The notes: generated from the sequence alone by a model not told the origin. 64,000 bases of DNA from Actinomycetes bacterium (GCA_029552065.1 JAKPEG010000065.1:22195-86194); one strand, 5' to 3'. Positions 10,366 through 22,619 are shown, numbered from the stretch's first letter. Numbers and translations: made by a program.

Positions 10366-10407
10366 ACAGCCACTGGATGTAGTGGAACAGCCACTGGTCG
10401 TAGTGGA
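10366..10407 (+). repeat. Two tandem 21-bp copies (acagccactggNNgtagtgga), each containing CCACT/AGTGG inverted arms, upstream of hpf
   Basis: 10366-10386 acagccactggatgtagtgga and 10387-10407 acagccactggtcgtagtgga differ at two positions. Confidence 0.8.
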
Positions 10408-10476
10408 GGTGATGGTCCGGTCTGCGGGGTCTGCCCGGCCCGCCACCCTCGTCACGTCAGCCTCAAGGAGGATGCA

Positions 10477-11103
10477 GTGGACATCGTCGTCACCGGTCGG
10501 CATATCCAGGTCTCGGACCGATTCCGGGCGCACCTGGACGACAGGTTGGCCAAGGTCGTGCAAGTCGCGCCCAAGGTCGCGCGGGTCGACGTCGTCGTCA
10601 CCCACGAGCGGGCGGCCCGGGCGTCCGAGTCGGTCGAACTCACCTGTCGGCACCACGGCTCCGTGGTCCGGGCCGAGTCGGCCAACGAGGACAAGTACGT
10701 CGCGCTCGACCAGGCGGTGGAGAGGCTCGTCGAACGGTTGCGCCGAGCCAACGGCAAGCGACGCTCCGCCGTGCGGTCCTCGCGAATCGAGGTGGCCCCC
10801 CATGCCGCCCCGCACGCGAGCGAGCCGGCGCAGCCGGGCCCGGACCCGGCGGTCGCCGAGGGGGCCGCCTCCGGCCCGTTCGGCGCCGTGGGTGACTCGC
10901 CGATCGAGGTGCGGGAGAAGGTCCACCCGAGCGACCCCATGACGCTGGCCGAGGCGGTCAACCGGATGGAGCTCGTCGGGCACGACTTCTACCTGTTCAA
11001 CGACCTCGACACGGGCCGGGCGAGCGTCGTCTATCGGCGCCGCGGCTGGTCCTACGGGGTAATCCACCTCGACCCGATGCCCGGCGGTGACCACACCGGG
11101 TGA
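10477..11103 (+). CDS. hpf: Ribosome hibernation promoting factor, long form
   Basis: GTG at 10477 preceded by AAGGAGG; VDIVVTGRHIQVSDRFRAHLDDRL N-domain and C-terminal VREKVHPSDPMTLAEAVNRMELVGHDFYLFNDLDTGRASVVYRRRGWSYGVIHL. Confidence 0.93.
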   Translation: MDIVVTGRHIQVSDRFRAHLDDRLAKVVQVAPKVARVDVVVTHERAARASESVELTCRHHGSVVRAESANEDKYVALDQAVERLVERLRRANGKRRSAVRSSRIEVAPHAAPHASEPAQPGPDPAVAEGAASGPFGAVGDSPIEVREKVHPSDPMTLAEAVNRMELVGHDFYLFNDLDTGRASVVYRRRGWSYGVIHLDPMPGGDHTG

Positions 11104-11191
11104 ACGCAACGACGGTCCGGATCGCGGACCAACAGGAGGGGCGGACGGGCCACTGCCCGGCTCGGCGGCCGACTCATGGCATCATGCGACC

Positions 11192-11893
11192 GTGACCGAC
11201 CCCGCCGGCGCCGGACCGCAGCCCATCCGAGTGCTCATCGCGGACGACCATGCCCTCTTCCGCCGAGGACTGCGCACCGTCCTCGAACTCGACGGTGACA
11301 TCGTCGTCGTCGACGAGGCCGACGACGGCTTCGCGGCGGTGGAGCGGGCCGAGGCCCACGTCCCCGATGTCGTGCTCATGGACGTGCGGATGCCCCGCTG
11401 CGGGGGCATCGAGGCCTGCCAGGCGATCAAGGAGCGCGTCCCGTCGGCGCGGATCGTCATGCTCACGATGTCCGACGAGGAGTCCGACCTCTTCGAGGCC
11501 GTTCGGGCCGGCGCGAACGGCTACGTCCTCAAGGACGTGCCGGGCGACGAGATCGCCGCGGGAATCCGGGCCGTCCAGGGTGGAGACTCGCTCATCTCCC
11601 CGTCGATGGCCTCCAAGCTGCTCGCCGAGTTCGCCCAGATGCGTCGCCGCGGCCAGCAGATGGTCGCCGATCACCTGCCTCGCCTCACCGATCGCGAGGG
11701 GGAGGTGCTCGCCCTCGTCGCGCGCGGCCTGGGCAACCGGGAGATCGGCAAGGAGTTGTTCATCTCCGAGAACACCGTGAAGAGCCACGTGCGCAACATC
11801 CTGGAGAAGCTCCAGCTGCACACCCGCATGGAGGCCGCGATGTATGCCGTGCGGCAGAACCTCATCAACCCACCGGCGGCCGGCAACGGCTGA
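11192..11893 (+). CDS. NarL/LuxR-family response regulator
   Basis: IRVLIADDHALFRRGLRTVLELD, VVLMDVRMP, LTDREGEVLALVARGLGNREIGKELFISENTVKSHVRNIL; start GTG 11192 likely. Confidence 0.9.
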   Translation: MTDPAGAGPQPIRVLIADDHALFRRGLRTVLELDGDIVVVDEADDGFAAVERAEAHVPDVVLMDVRMPRCGGIEACQAIKERVPSARIVMLTMSDEESDLFEAVRAGANGYVLKDVPGDEIAAGIRAVQGGDSLISPSMASKLLAEFAQMRRRGQQMVADHLPRLTDREGEVLALVARGLGNREIGKELFISENTVKSHVRNILEKLQLHTRMEAAMYAVRQNLINPPAAGNG

Positions 11894-11894
11894 G

Positions 11895-13112
11895 GTGGCC
11901 ACGCTCACACCCGCCCAGGCTCGACGGATCGCCCTGGCGGCACAGGGATTCACGGCTGCTCGACCCGTCTCCGGCGAGGTGGGGACGATGCAGCTCGCCC
12001 GGGTCGCCGACCGGCTGGGCGCGGTCCAGATCGACAGCGTGAATGTCCTCGTCCGCAGCCACTACCTGCCCTTCTTCTCGCGGCTCGGGCCCTATGACCC
12101 CGCGGTGCTCGACCGGATGCGCGATGCCGCGCCCCGCCGTCTCGTCGAGTACTGGGCACACGAGGCGGCCCTCGTCCCGCCCTCGACCTGGCCGCTGTTC
12201 ACCCACCGGATGCATGCGGCCGAGGTCGAGGCATGGGGCGGGATGCGGCGGGTGCGGGCCGACCATCCCGGCCTGGTCGAGGCCGTCCTCGCCGAGGTCG
12301 AGCGGCGCGGCCCGCTCACCGCGCGCGCGGCCGAGGCGGCCCTCGCCCACGACCTGCCCCGGGCCTCGGGCAACTGGGGCTGGAACTGGTCGGCCGTCAA
12401 ACGCGCGCTCGAGTGGCTGTTCTGGTCGGGCCAGGTATCCAGTGCCGGGCGCACCGCCCAGTTCGAGCGGCGGTATGCCGCCCTCGCCCGGGTCGCCCCG
12501 CCGGCCGTTCGGCATATCTGGCTCGACCCGGCCGCCCGACCCGACACCGACGAAGCCCTGTTCCGGCTCGTGCGAATCTCGGCCAGGGCCAGCGGGATTG
12601 CGACCGAGGCGAGCCTCGCCGACTACTTCCGGCTCACCCGAGCCCAGGCGAGGGTCGGCATCGCCGCGCTCCTGCGGAGCGGGGAACTCGAGCAGGTGAG
12701 CGTCGTGGGGTGGCCGGGCACGGCATACCTGTATGCCGCAGCCGCCCGACCGCGACGGGTGCACGTGCAGGCCCTGGTGAGCCCGTTCGACTCGCTCGTG
12801 TGGCACCGCCCCCGGACGGAGGCGCTCTTCGGCATGCGCTACCGGCTGGAGGTCTACACTCCCGCCGACCGCCGGGTGCACGGCTACTACGTGCTCCCGT
12901 TCCTCTTCGGCGACACGATCGTCGCGAGGGTCGACCTCAAGGCCGATCGAGGTGCAGGGATCCTCCGCGTGCCCCGTCTCACCTGGGAGCCGGGTGCGCC
13001 GCCGGCCGCCGCCCCCGCCCTCCGAGCCGAGCTCGCGGCCCTCGCGGACTGGCTCGGGCTGTCGGGCGTGGACGAACCGGTCAACCTGCACGACATCCCG
13101 GCCAGGGCGTGA
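11895..13112 (+). CDS. YcaQ/AlkX-like winged-helix DNA glycosylase family protein
   Basis: LTPAQARRIALAAQGF...RVADRLGAVQIDSVNVLVRSHYLPFFSRLGPYD and YRLEVYTPADRRVHGYYVLPFLFGDTIVARVDLKADR. Confidence 0.85.
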   Translation: MATLTPAQARRIALAAQGFTAARPVSGEVGTMQLARVADRLGAVQIDSVNVLVRSHYLPFFSRLGPYDPAVLDRMRDAAPRRLVEYWAHEAALVPPSTWPLFTHRMHAAEVEAWGGMRRVRADHPGLVEAVLAEVERRGPLTARAAEAALAHDLPRASGNWGWNWSAVKRALEWLFWSGQVSSAGRTAQFERRYAALARVAPPAVRHIWLDPAARPDTDEALFRLVRISARASGIATEASLADYFRLTRAQARVGIAALLRSGELEQVSVVGWPGTAYLYAAAARPRRVHVQALVSPFDSLVWHRPRTEALFGMRYRLEVYTPADRRVHGYYVLPFLFGDTIVARVDLKADRGAGILRVPRLTWEPGAPPAAAPALRAELAALADWLGLSGVDEPVNLHDIPARA

Positions 13113-13155
13113 CGCCGAGGCGCTCGGTCGCCGCCCGAGCCGTTACCGTCACGTC

Positions 13156-14577
13156 ATGACCACCGCCGCAGCGCCGGGGGCCACCCGGACGCCCCGTCGA
13201 CGCCGCATCCACCGGGCGTGGTGGGTGGCGCTCGTCGTGCTCGGCTGCCTGGTCGCGGCGGCCGGCTTCCGGTCCTCGACCGGGGCGCTCATGGAGCCAC
13301 TCGAGGCCGACTTCGGCTGGTCGCGGACGACGACCTCCGGCGCGGTCACGGCCAATCTCGTCGTTTTCGGACTCACCGCCCCCTTCGCCGCGGCGCTCAT
13401 GGAGCGTTTCGGCCTGCGCCGCGTGCTCACCGGCGCGCTCCTGCTCGTGAGCGTCGGCAGCGGACTTACCGCGCTCATGCGCGCGCCCTGGCAGTTGTGG
13501 GTGCTCTGGGGGCTGGCCGTGGGGGTCGGCACCGGTGCCATGGCCCTGGTCCTCGGGGCGGTCGTGGCCAACCGGTGGTTCGCGGTCCGGCGCGGATTGG
13601 TCACCGGGATCTTCTCGGCGGCCAGCTCGACCGGCCAACTCGTCTTCCTCCCGTCGATCGCCGCGCTCGCGGCCGGTCCCGGGTGGCGGTATGCCGCGCT
13701 GCTCGTCGCGCTCGCGGCTCTCCTGCTCGTGCCGGTAGTCCTGCTCGTCGTCGCCGACCACCCGCAGGACGTCGGGGCGCGACCGTGGGGCGCCGACGAG
13801 CCCGGGCCGATGTCGGCATCCGCCGATGCTCCCCACGCGGCTGCGCCGGGAGCGCCGCACGCCAGCGGCGCGGGCGACATCGACCCGGCAGCCGCGACGA
13901 GCGCGGCGACCCTGCCGGACGCCCGGGAGCGCGGCGTCGGCTCCGGGCTGGCCGTCGCGCGGCGGGCGCTCGGCGTGCTCGCCGACGTGCGCGGCTCGTG
14001 GGCCTTCTGGGCCCTGGCGGGCACCTTCTTCGTCTGCGGCTGGTCGACCAATGGCCTCATCGGCACGCACTTCATCCCGGCGGCCCACGACCACGGGATG
14101 CCGGCGACCACCGCAGCCGGGCTGCTTGCCCTCATCGGGGTCTTCGACATCGTCGGCACGATCGCCTCCGGTTGGCTCACCGACCGGGTCGACCCGCGGC
14201 TGCTCCTGCTCGCCTACTACGGTCTGCGCGGCCTCTCCCTGCTCGTCGTGCCGGTCGTCCTCGGACCCGACGTCGAGCCGAGCCTGTTCCTGTTCGTCGT
14301 CTTCTACGGCCTCGACTGGGTCGCCACGGTCCCGCCGACGATCGCCTTGTGCCGCACCCATTTCGGCATCGAGCGATCGAGTGTGGTCTTCGGCTGGGTG
14401 TTCGCCTCGCACATGGTGGGCGCCGGGATCGCCGCCTCCTACGCCGGATGGGTCCGCCACTCGTCCGGGGACTACCTCATGGCCTGGATGACCGCCGGGG
14501 CCCTCTGCTTCGTCGCCGCCGGCGCCTGCCTGGCGATCCCGCGGGGGAGCGTCGAGCCGGCGACGGTCAGCGCCTGA
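13156..14577 (+). CDS. MFS transporter
   Basis: ATG at 13156; about 12 TM segments; STGALMEPLEADFGWSRTTTSGAV monocarboxylate-transporter-like N-half. Confidence 0.85.
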   Translation: MTTAAAPGATRTPRRRRIHRAWWVALVVLGCLVAAAGFRSSTGALMEPLEADFGWSRTTTSGAVTANLVVFGLTAPFAAALMERFGLRRVLTGALLLVSVGSGLTALMRAPWQLWVLWGLAVGVGTGAMALVLGAVVANRWFAVRRGLVTGIFSAASSTGQLVFLPSIAALAAGPGWRYAALLVALAALLLVPVVLLVVADHPQDVGARPWGADEPGPMSASADAPHAAAPGAPHASGAGDIDPAAATSAATLPDARERGVGSGLAVARRALGVLADVRGSWAFWALAGTFFVCGWSTNGLIGTHFIPAAHDHGMPATTAAGLLALIGVFDIVGTIASGWLTDRVDPRLLLLAYYGLRGLSLLVVPVVLGPDVEPSLFLFVVFYGLDWVATVPPTIALCRTHFGIERSSVVFGWVFASHMVGAGIAASYAGWVRHSSGDYLMAWMTAGALCFVAAGACLAIPRGSVEPATVSA

Positions 14578-15367
14578 GCGCGTCCCGGCCCAGGGGCGCG
14601 AAAGCGGCCAGCAGTCGTCCGGCGATCCGTGGATCGGCCACGCCGAGCACCCAGCCGCCCAGATGGGCGGTCGTATAGGGGCGACCCTCGAGGTCGACGA
14701 GCGCACCGCCGGCCTCTGCCAGCAACAGCGATCCGGGCACGTGGTCCCACGGCGTGCTCGTCTGGTAGAGAAGGCAATCCGCGTCGCCCTCGAGCAGGTG
14801 CGGGTAGTCGATCGCGCAGCTCACCCAACTGCCGACCAGGGGCGGCAGGCCGGCATAAGCGTGTCCGCGCCGGCTCCACGCGGAGGTGACCAGGCGCCAG
14901 GAGTGCTCCTGCGCGCTGGCCGGTGCCGCGGTGAGCCGGTGTCCGTCGGCCCAGGACCCGGCGCTGCGTTCGGCGACGAAGGCACGACGGTGTGCCGGCT
15001 GCCAGATCCAGCTCCGGACGGGCACTCCCGCCCGCAACTCGCCGACCATCATCCCGAAGTCCGGCGACCCGGCGACGAAGTTCTTCGTCCCGTCGACCGG
15101 GTCGACGGTGAATGCGTGCTCCGCGTCGGGCAGCCCGCGGGGGAGCGTGGGGTCGGCCGCCGTCGCCTCCTCGCCGACGACGAGCGCCCGCGGGTATGCC
15201 GCGTGCAGCCTCGCCGTGAGCAGCACCTCGGCCTCGCGGTCGGCGACGGTGACGAGGTCCCCCGGGCGCTTCTCCATCACCTCGCCCTCGGCGAGCGAGC
15301 GCCACCGGGGGAGCACGACGTCGGCCGCGACCTCCTGGAGCAGGGTGAGGACCTCGTCGGTGTGCAT
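14567..15367 (-). CDS. Inositol monophosphatase-like family phosphatase
   Basis: GDLVTVADREAE, GEE and FTVDPVDGTKNFVAG metal-binding motifs. Confidence 0.88.
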   Translation of the reverse strand: MHTDEVLTLLQEVAADVVLPRWRSLAEGEVMEKRPGDLVTVADREAEVLLTARLHAAYPRALVVGEEATAADPTLPRGLPDAEHAFTVDPVDGTKNFVAGSPDFGMMVGELRAGVPVRSWIWQPAHRRAFVAERSAGSWADGHRLTAAPASAQEHSWRLVTSAWSRRGHAYAGLPPLVGSWVSCAIDYPHLLEGDADCLLYQTSTPWDHVPGSLLLAEAGGALVDLEGRPYTTAHLGGWVLGVADPRIAGRLLAAFAPLGRDALRR

Positions 15368-15377
15368 GCGATCGAAC

Positions 15378-17087
15378 CTACCCGGACGGGTCGGGCCGTC
15401 CCGTCACACGGTCGGCGGCGAGCAACTCGAAGTGGCTGCCGTCGGCGAGGCTGCCGTCCCGTCGGCGGAACGCCTGGTGGTCCGCCCCCCACTGCCGGAA
15501 CCCCGCCCGGAGCAGCACCGCCCGGGAGGCGAGGTTGTCGCTGTCCGTGGCCGCCTGGATCCGGGTGAGGCCGAGCCCTCCGTCGGCCGCCGGCGCGAAG
15601 CCGTGTGCGAGCACCACGGGGACGACCTCGGCGAGCAGCGCCCGGCCCCGGGCCCAGGGCCAGAGGAAGTAGCCGAGCTCGGCCTGGAAGTCGATCGGTT
15701 CGTCGCCGTGCACGAACAGGGTGACGTTGCCCATCGCCCGGTCGGTCGCGCGGTCGGCGATGCACCAGTTGAGGGCGAGCCGCCGGTCGGCCAGTCGCCG
15801 CCGACGACGGAGCCACGCGGAGAAGGTCTGCGGGGTCGGGATGCCCCGCTCGGGCACCCAGCGTGCGGCGTCGGCGTCGAGGACGTCGTCGACCCGCGGG
15901 GCGTCGTCCTCCCGCCAGGACCGCAGGCGAACCCGTGCCGTCTCGAGGTCGGGAACCGCAAGCGGCGAGATCGACTGCGCCGCAACGTCGTCGGTGCGCA
16001 ACAGCTCGAAGAGGGCCTCGTCGTGCGCGGGGCTGTCGGTCGTCGCCGCCCTGGTCTCTCGGAGCAGGGCGACCTCGCGAAACCCGGCCCGGCGCAGCAC
16101 CCGCTGGGAGGCGAGGTCGTCCAGGTCCGCCTGCGCGAGGACCCGATGCAGGCCGAGCCCGCCCGCACCGGCATGGTCGTCCTCGGCCCGAATGGCGAAG
16201 GCGTGGCCGGCGAGCAACGAGAGCGCCTCCCCGAGCAGCCCGCGTCCACGGGCGGCAGGCAGCAGCCAGTGACGCAGTCGCCCGGTGCCCGGGTGCCCCG
16301 GGTGACGCAGCCCGGTCAGCTCGAGGTGTCCCAGCACGGCGTCGCTCGCGCGATCGGCGAGACACCAGCGCACGCCCTCGCCGCGAGCCATCTCCAGCTC
16401 ACCCGCGGCGAGCCACTCGGGGAAGTCCGGCGCGGAGGGCTGGCTGCGGTCGTCGAACCCCTCGGGGCCCTCGTCGTGGCCGGTCGCCGGCCGGTCTGTG
16501 ACTCGCCATCGCCGCAGTCGGACCCGCTCGCCCTCGAGCACGGCCGGGGTCCACCAGGGCCGGGTCGCGTGCACGGGGTCGCCTGCCCGGATCGCGGCGT
16601 GCCAGGCGTCGTCGAGGCCGCCGCCGGTGCCACGCCAGCCGCCGACCACGACGGCGGGCGCGCCGAACCCGCACGTCCAGGCAACCCGGGCGGAGGCCAG
16701 GTTGCCAGCCCGACACCGCCACCTGGCCAGTTGGACCCCATCGGCGAAGGACCGGTCGAGCACGAGGCGGACGGCCCGGGCGACCAACCCGTGCCCACGG
16801 GAGTCTGGGTGCGCGGCATACCCGATCTCCACCCGCTCGGGCGAGCGGTCATGGCAGTTGACGCTGCCCGCGTATCGCCCGTCCGGCCCCTCGACGGCCC
16901 ATTCGTGGGCGGTGTCGTCCTGCCACTTGTCTCGCACGCGAGCGAGGAAGGCACGTGCGTCGGCCTCGCCGTAGGGCTCGGGGAGCGGGAGGTTCTGCCG
17001 ACTGACCGGGTCGAGGGCCAGCTCGAGGATCCGGGGCAGGTCCCGGTCCTCGTGTGCCCGGAGCGTGACGACCCCGTCGGTGAGCAT
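15378..17087 (-). CDS. Protein with three tandem GNAT (RimJ/RimL-type) acetyltransferase domains
   Basis: Three blocks each with an LR.W..DD start, an AP.F..W or W.(I/L)AD.A(T/S)DA segment and a (G/A)R(G/A)..L..E / NLAS(R/A).VL.RAGF signature; start CAT at 17085-17087. Confidence 0.75.
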   Translation of the reverse strand: MLTDGVVTLRAHEDRDLPRILELALDPVSRQNLPLPEPYGEADARAFLARVRDKWQDDTAHEWAVEGPDGRYAGSVNCHDRSPERVEIGYAAHPDSRGHGLVARAVRLVLDRSFADGVQLARWRCRAGNLASARVAWTCGFGAPAVVVGGWRGTGGGLDDAWHAAIRAGDPVHATRPWWTPAVLEGERVRLRRWRVTDRPATGHDEGPEGFDDRSQPSAPDFPEWLAAGELEMARGEGVRWCLADRASDAVLGHLELTGLRHPGHPGTGRLRHWLLPAARGRGLLGEALSLLAGHAFAIRAEDDHAGAGGLGLHRVLAQADLDDLASQRVLRRAGFREVALLRETRAATTDSPAHDEALFELLRTDDVAAQSISPLAVPDLETARVRLRSWREDDAPRVDDVLDADAARWVPERGIPTPQTFSAWLRRRRRLADRRLALNWCIADRATDRAMGNVTLFVHGDEPIDFQAELGYFLWPWARGRALLAEVVPVVLAHGFAPAADGGLGLTRIQAATDSDNLASRAVLLRAGFRQWGADHQAFRRRDGSLADGSHFELLAADRVTGRPDPSG

Positions 17088-17110
17088 GGGCACGTCCTGC
17101 GGCCAGCGGG

Positions 17111-17782
17111 TCACCGGCGTCGGCCCTCGCGCTGCGGTGGCGGCGGGACGTGGGCGTCGAGCCAGTCGACGAACGGCCCCAGCCGGCGCCACCAGGAGGC
17201 GACCTGCTCGGCGGCGGCCGGGGTGTCCAGCCAGTCGGGGGTGCCGAGGTCGGCCATGACGATGATCTCCTTGTGCCGCAGCAGCGGCAGGTGCGGGTGG
17301 TCGGCCCGGTAGCCGCGGGGTGCCGTCACGAGGGTCTCGCCGCCGACGGTGAAGCCGGCCCTCTCCAGCCCGGCGACGATCGAGGCGAGCGCGCCGCCGT
17401 CGGCCTCGACCCCCGAGCGGAAGCCGGCGGTCTGCCCGGGCCCGTGCGCCAGGAAGCCTCCGCCCACCCCCAGCCCCGTGGAGTCGACCCGGGCATAGAA
17501 GCCGGCGCCACACGGGCGGGCCACGAGCAGCCCCTGCTGGGTCTTATAGGGCGTCTTGTCGCGGCTGAAGCGGACGTCGCGATAGGGCCGGAAGAGCTTC
17601 CCTTCCCCGAATTCGGAGGCGAGGGCCGCGGCGAGCGCCTCCATCGGCCCGCGGACGAACAGCTCGTAGTCGCTCTTGTGCGCCGTCCACCAGACCTTGG
17701 TGTTCTCCGCCTCCAGTCCGGCGTAGAACTCGACCGCTGCAGCGGGAATACCCTCGAAGATCACGGCCGCATTGTCGTCCAT
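17111..17782 (-). CDS. DUF2461 family protein
   Basis: FEGIPAAAVEFYAGLEAENTKVWWTAHKSDYE...FRPYRDVRFSRDKTPYKTQQG; start MDDNAA at 17782. Confidence 0.85.
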   Translation of the reverse strand: MDDNAAVIFEGIPAAAVEFYAGLEAENTKVWWTAHKSDYELFVRGPMEALAAALASEFGEGKLFRPYRDVRFSRDKTPYKTQQGLLVARPCGAGFYARVDSTGLGVGGGFLAHGPGQTAGFRSGVEADGGALASIVAGLERAGFTVGGETLVTAPRGYRADHPHLPLLRHKEIIVMADLGTPDWLDTPAAAEQVASWWRRLGPFVDWLDAHVPPPPQREGRRR

Positions 17783-17931
17783 GCCCGCCCTGGACGGCAT
17801 ACGGTCGGTCCATGCGGGCGCCTCGCGGAACCCCACAAGGCGGACGGTGCGTTGGGTGAGGCAGGCCGGGGGGCACTACCCTGGCGGGTGGCCTGTATGC
17901 AGGCCGCGACGCGCGTGTGAGGAGATCTGGC

Positions 17932-20850
<2,919 letters not shown>

Positions 20851-20857
20851 GCGGCTG

Positions 20858-21355
20858 CTAGCCGATCTGCAGCTGCACGACGACCCATCGGCGGTCCAGG
20901 CCGACCAGCCGCAGGGCGAGTGCCCGCACCCGGTCGTGGTGGACGACTACCGCCGCCGCCTCGGCGACGCCGTCGGCGGGCTCCTGCACTCTGATCCGAC
21001 GGACGATCGCGGGCCGGCGGGGAAGGGCCCGACGCGCGGCGACGTGCGAGCGCCGGCACAGGACGGCGTAGACCTCGGGTGAGGTCCACCGCACGAGTTG
21101 GGGTGGCGGCCGCAGGCCGGCCATCACCTCGACGATTGCCTGGGCGAGCTGCTCGACGACCGGGCCCGGGTCCGGCAGCTGGCCGCGGGTGGTGAGTCTC
21201 GCGCGTTCCTCCTCCTCGTCGTCCTCGTCGGCGTCGAAGTCCAAGGCGAGGCTGTCCTGGACGAATGGCTGGTCGGGCAGGTCGTAGATCTGCTCGGTCG
21301 ACACGAGCGGCGGTCGCGGGTCGGGCAGGGTCACCAGCCGCAGGTGCGGGCTCAC
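20858..21355 (-). CDS. Rv3235 family protein (DUF6459-like)
   Basis: VVEQLAQAIVEVMAGLRPPPQLVRWTSPEVYAVL...RVQEPADGVAEAAAVVVHHDRVRALALRLVGLDRRWVVVQLQIG; adjacent to secA. Confidence 0.7.
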   Translation of the reverse strand: MSPHLRLVTLPDPRPPLVSTEQIYDLPDQPFVQDSLALDFDADEDDEEEERARLTTRGQLPDPGPVVEQLAQAIVEVMAGLRPPPQLVRWTSPEVYAVLCRRSHVAARRALPRRPAIVRRIRVQEPADGVAEAAAVVVHHDRVRALALRLVGLDRRWVVVQLQIG

Positions 21356-22419
21356 GAGCCGGCCCCCGTCGGCGGCACGAGGACCTGACCGGGGCGGATG
21401 TGGTCCGGGTCGGGCCCGATGACCGTGCGGTTGGCGGCATACCACCGGGGCCAGGCGGCAGCGATCTGCGCGGCGTCGGCGCCGGGCCCGAGCTGTCGCG
21501 CGGCGATGGACCAGAGGCTGTCGCCCCGCCGGACGACGACCTGCACCGATTCCGGCCCGGTGCGAGGCGCCGACCCGAGTGGACCCAAGCCCGTGGTCGT
21601 GGTCGGTGCGCTGGTCGTGCTCGGCGTCGTGGTCACGCCCGACACCGTGGCAACCGGGGGACTGGGATCCGACGGGGCGGGCGGGCCGGGGGACGAACCC
21701 GGCCCTGTCGAGCCGGTCGAGGAGCTCGGGCCGACGCCGGAGACCGTCGGGGTGGGCGTGGCCGACACGGCGACGACGGAGATCGGCCGGAACCCCGGAT
21801 CCGGCGTCGTCGCCCCCGTCGACGTGGGTGTCCGGCGCGTCGTGGGGGCCGGCCCAGCGGTGCCCGCAGGGTCGGCGGGGGCACCCCCGCCGGGAGCGGG
21901 CACGGGGCCGAAGCCGGGGTCGGGAGCGGGGACGGCGGGGGTAGGCTCGCCAGTCGTGGGGGCGCCGGGCGTGGGGTTCGGCAGGGGGTTCGGCAGGGGG
22001 TTCGGCTCGGCGGTCGTCGCCGGGCGCGTGGCCATCGGCGGGTATGCCGCGCCGGCTGCGGTCCCCGGGGCGACCGCCGCGACGACGACCGTGCCGACGA
22101 GGAAGGCGACCAAGCGGCGCACGGCAGCGGGCGCGAGTCTCCGGGACAGGGCCGCTCCCGTGCGGCCCAGGCTCCCCGGCAGCTCGGCGAGGGCCGCCGT
22201 GGCCGTCGCGACCCCGAGCCACGCGGCGAGCACCGCGCCGACACCGGCGATGGCGGCGAGCAGGACGTCGGCGGGGTCGGCGATCGCCGGCCGCGTCGCG
22301 GCGATCCAGCCGGACACCGCGATGTGGGCGAGCACGTCGGCGATCCCCGCCGCGGTGCCGACGCCGGCGGCGGCGAGCAGGAGTGAGCGGGCCAACCGAC
22401 CGGCCGTCACCTCGCGCAT
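21352..22419 (-). CDS. Membrane protein with C-terminal LysM domain
   Basis: N-terminal TM segments, Pro/Thr-rich linker (PNPLPNPLPNPTP), QVVVRRGDSLWSIAARQLGPGADAAQIAAAWPRWYAANRTVIGPDPDHIRPGQVLVPP. Confidence 0.88.
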   Translation of the reverse strand: MREVTAGRLARSLLLAAAGVGTAAGIADVLAHIAVSGWIAATRPAIADPADVLLAAIAGVGAVLAAWLGVATATAALAELPGSLGRTGAALSRRLAPAAVRRLVAFLVGTVVVAAVAPGTAAGAAYPPMATRPATTAEPNPLPNPLPNPTPGAPTTGEPTPAVPAPDPGFGPVPAPGGGAPADPAGTAGPAPTTRRTPTSTGATTPDPGFRPISVVAVSATPTPTVSGVGPSSSTGSTGPGSSPGPPAPSDPSPPVATVSGVTTTPSTTSAPTTTTGLGPLGSAPRTGPESVQVVVRRGDSLWSIAARQLGPGADAAQIAAAWPRWYAANRTVIGPDPDHIRPGQVLVPPTGAGS

Positions 22420-22445
22420 CTTGATCCCCTGACCTCAAATGCCTC

Positions 22446-22472
22446 TGTTTGCCTATGTTTGCTGATGTTTGC
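22446..22472. promoter_or_regulatory. Three direct repeats of TGTTTGC at 10-bp spacing, upstream of the LysM gene
   Basis: tgtttgc at 22446, 22456 and 22466 (...ctgtttgcctatgtttgctgatgtttgcagg...), an AT-richer island about 27-53 bp upstream of the LysM start. Confidence 0.7.
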
Positions 22473-22619
22473 AGGCCATGTCAAGCGGTTGCCGTCGGAG
22501 TGGGTTCTCGGCACACTGAAGGCGGACCGAACGTCGACGGCGGTCCTCGGCTCGGCCTCCACGTGCCGGACGTCGACCGGCTCGGGCCTGCATGGGCGCG
22601 GGCGCCGGAAGGGGCAGCG

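Noticed and set aside
17890-17905. GGCCTG-TATG-CAGGCC palindrome upstream of secA
   Set aside because: Short (6-bp arms) and GC-rich; expected by chance in this composition, no further support.
21970-22015. 12-bp repeats ggttcggcaggg in the LysM gene
   Set aside because: Simply encodes the Pro-rich PNPLPNPLPNP linker; ordinary low-complexity coding.
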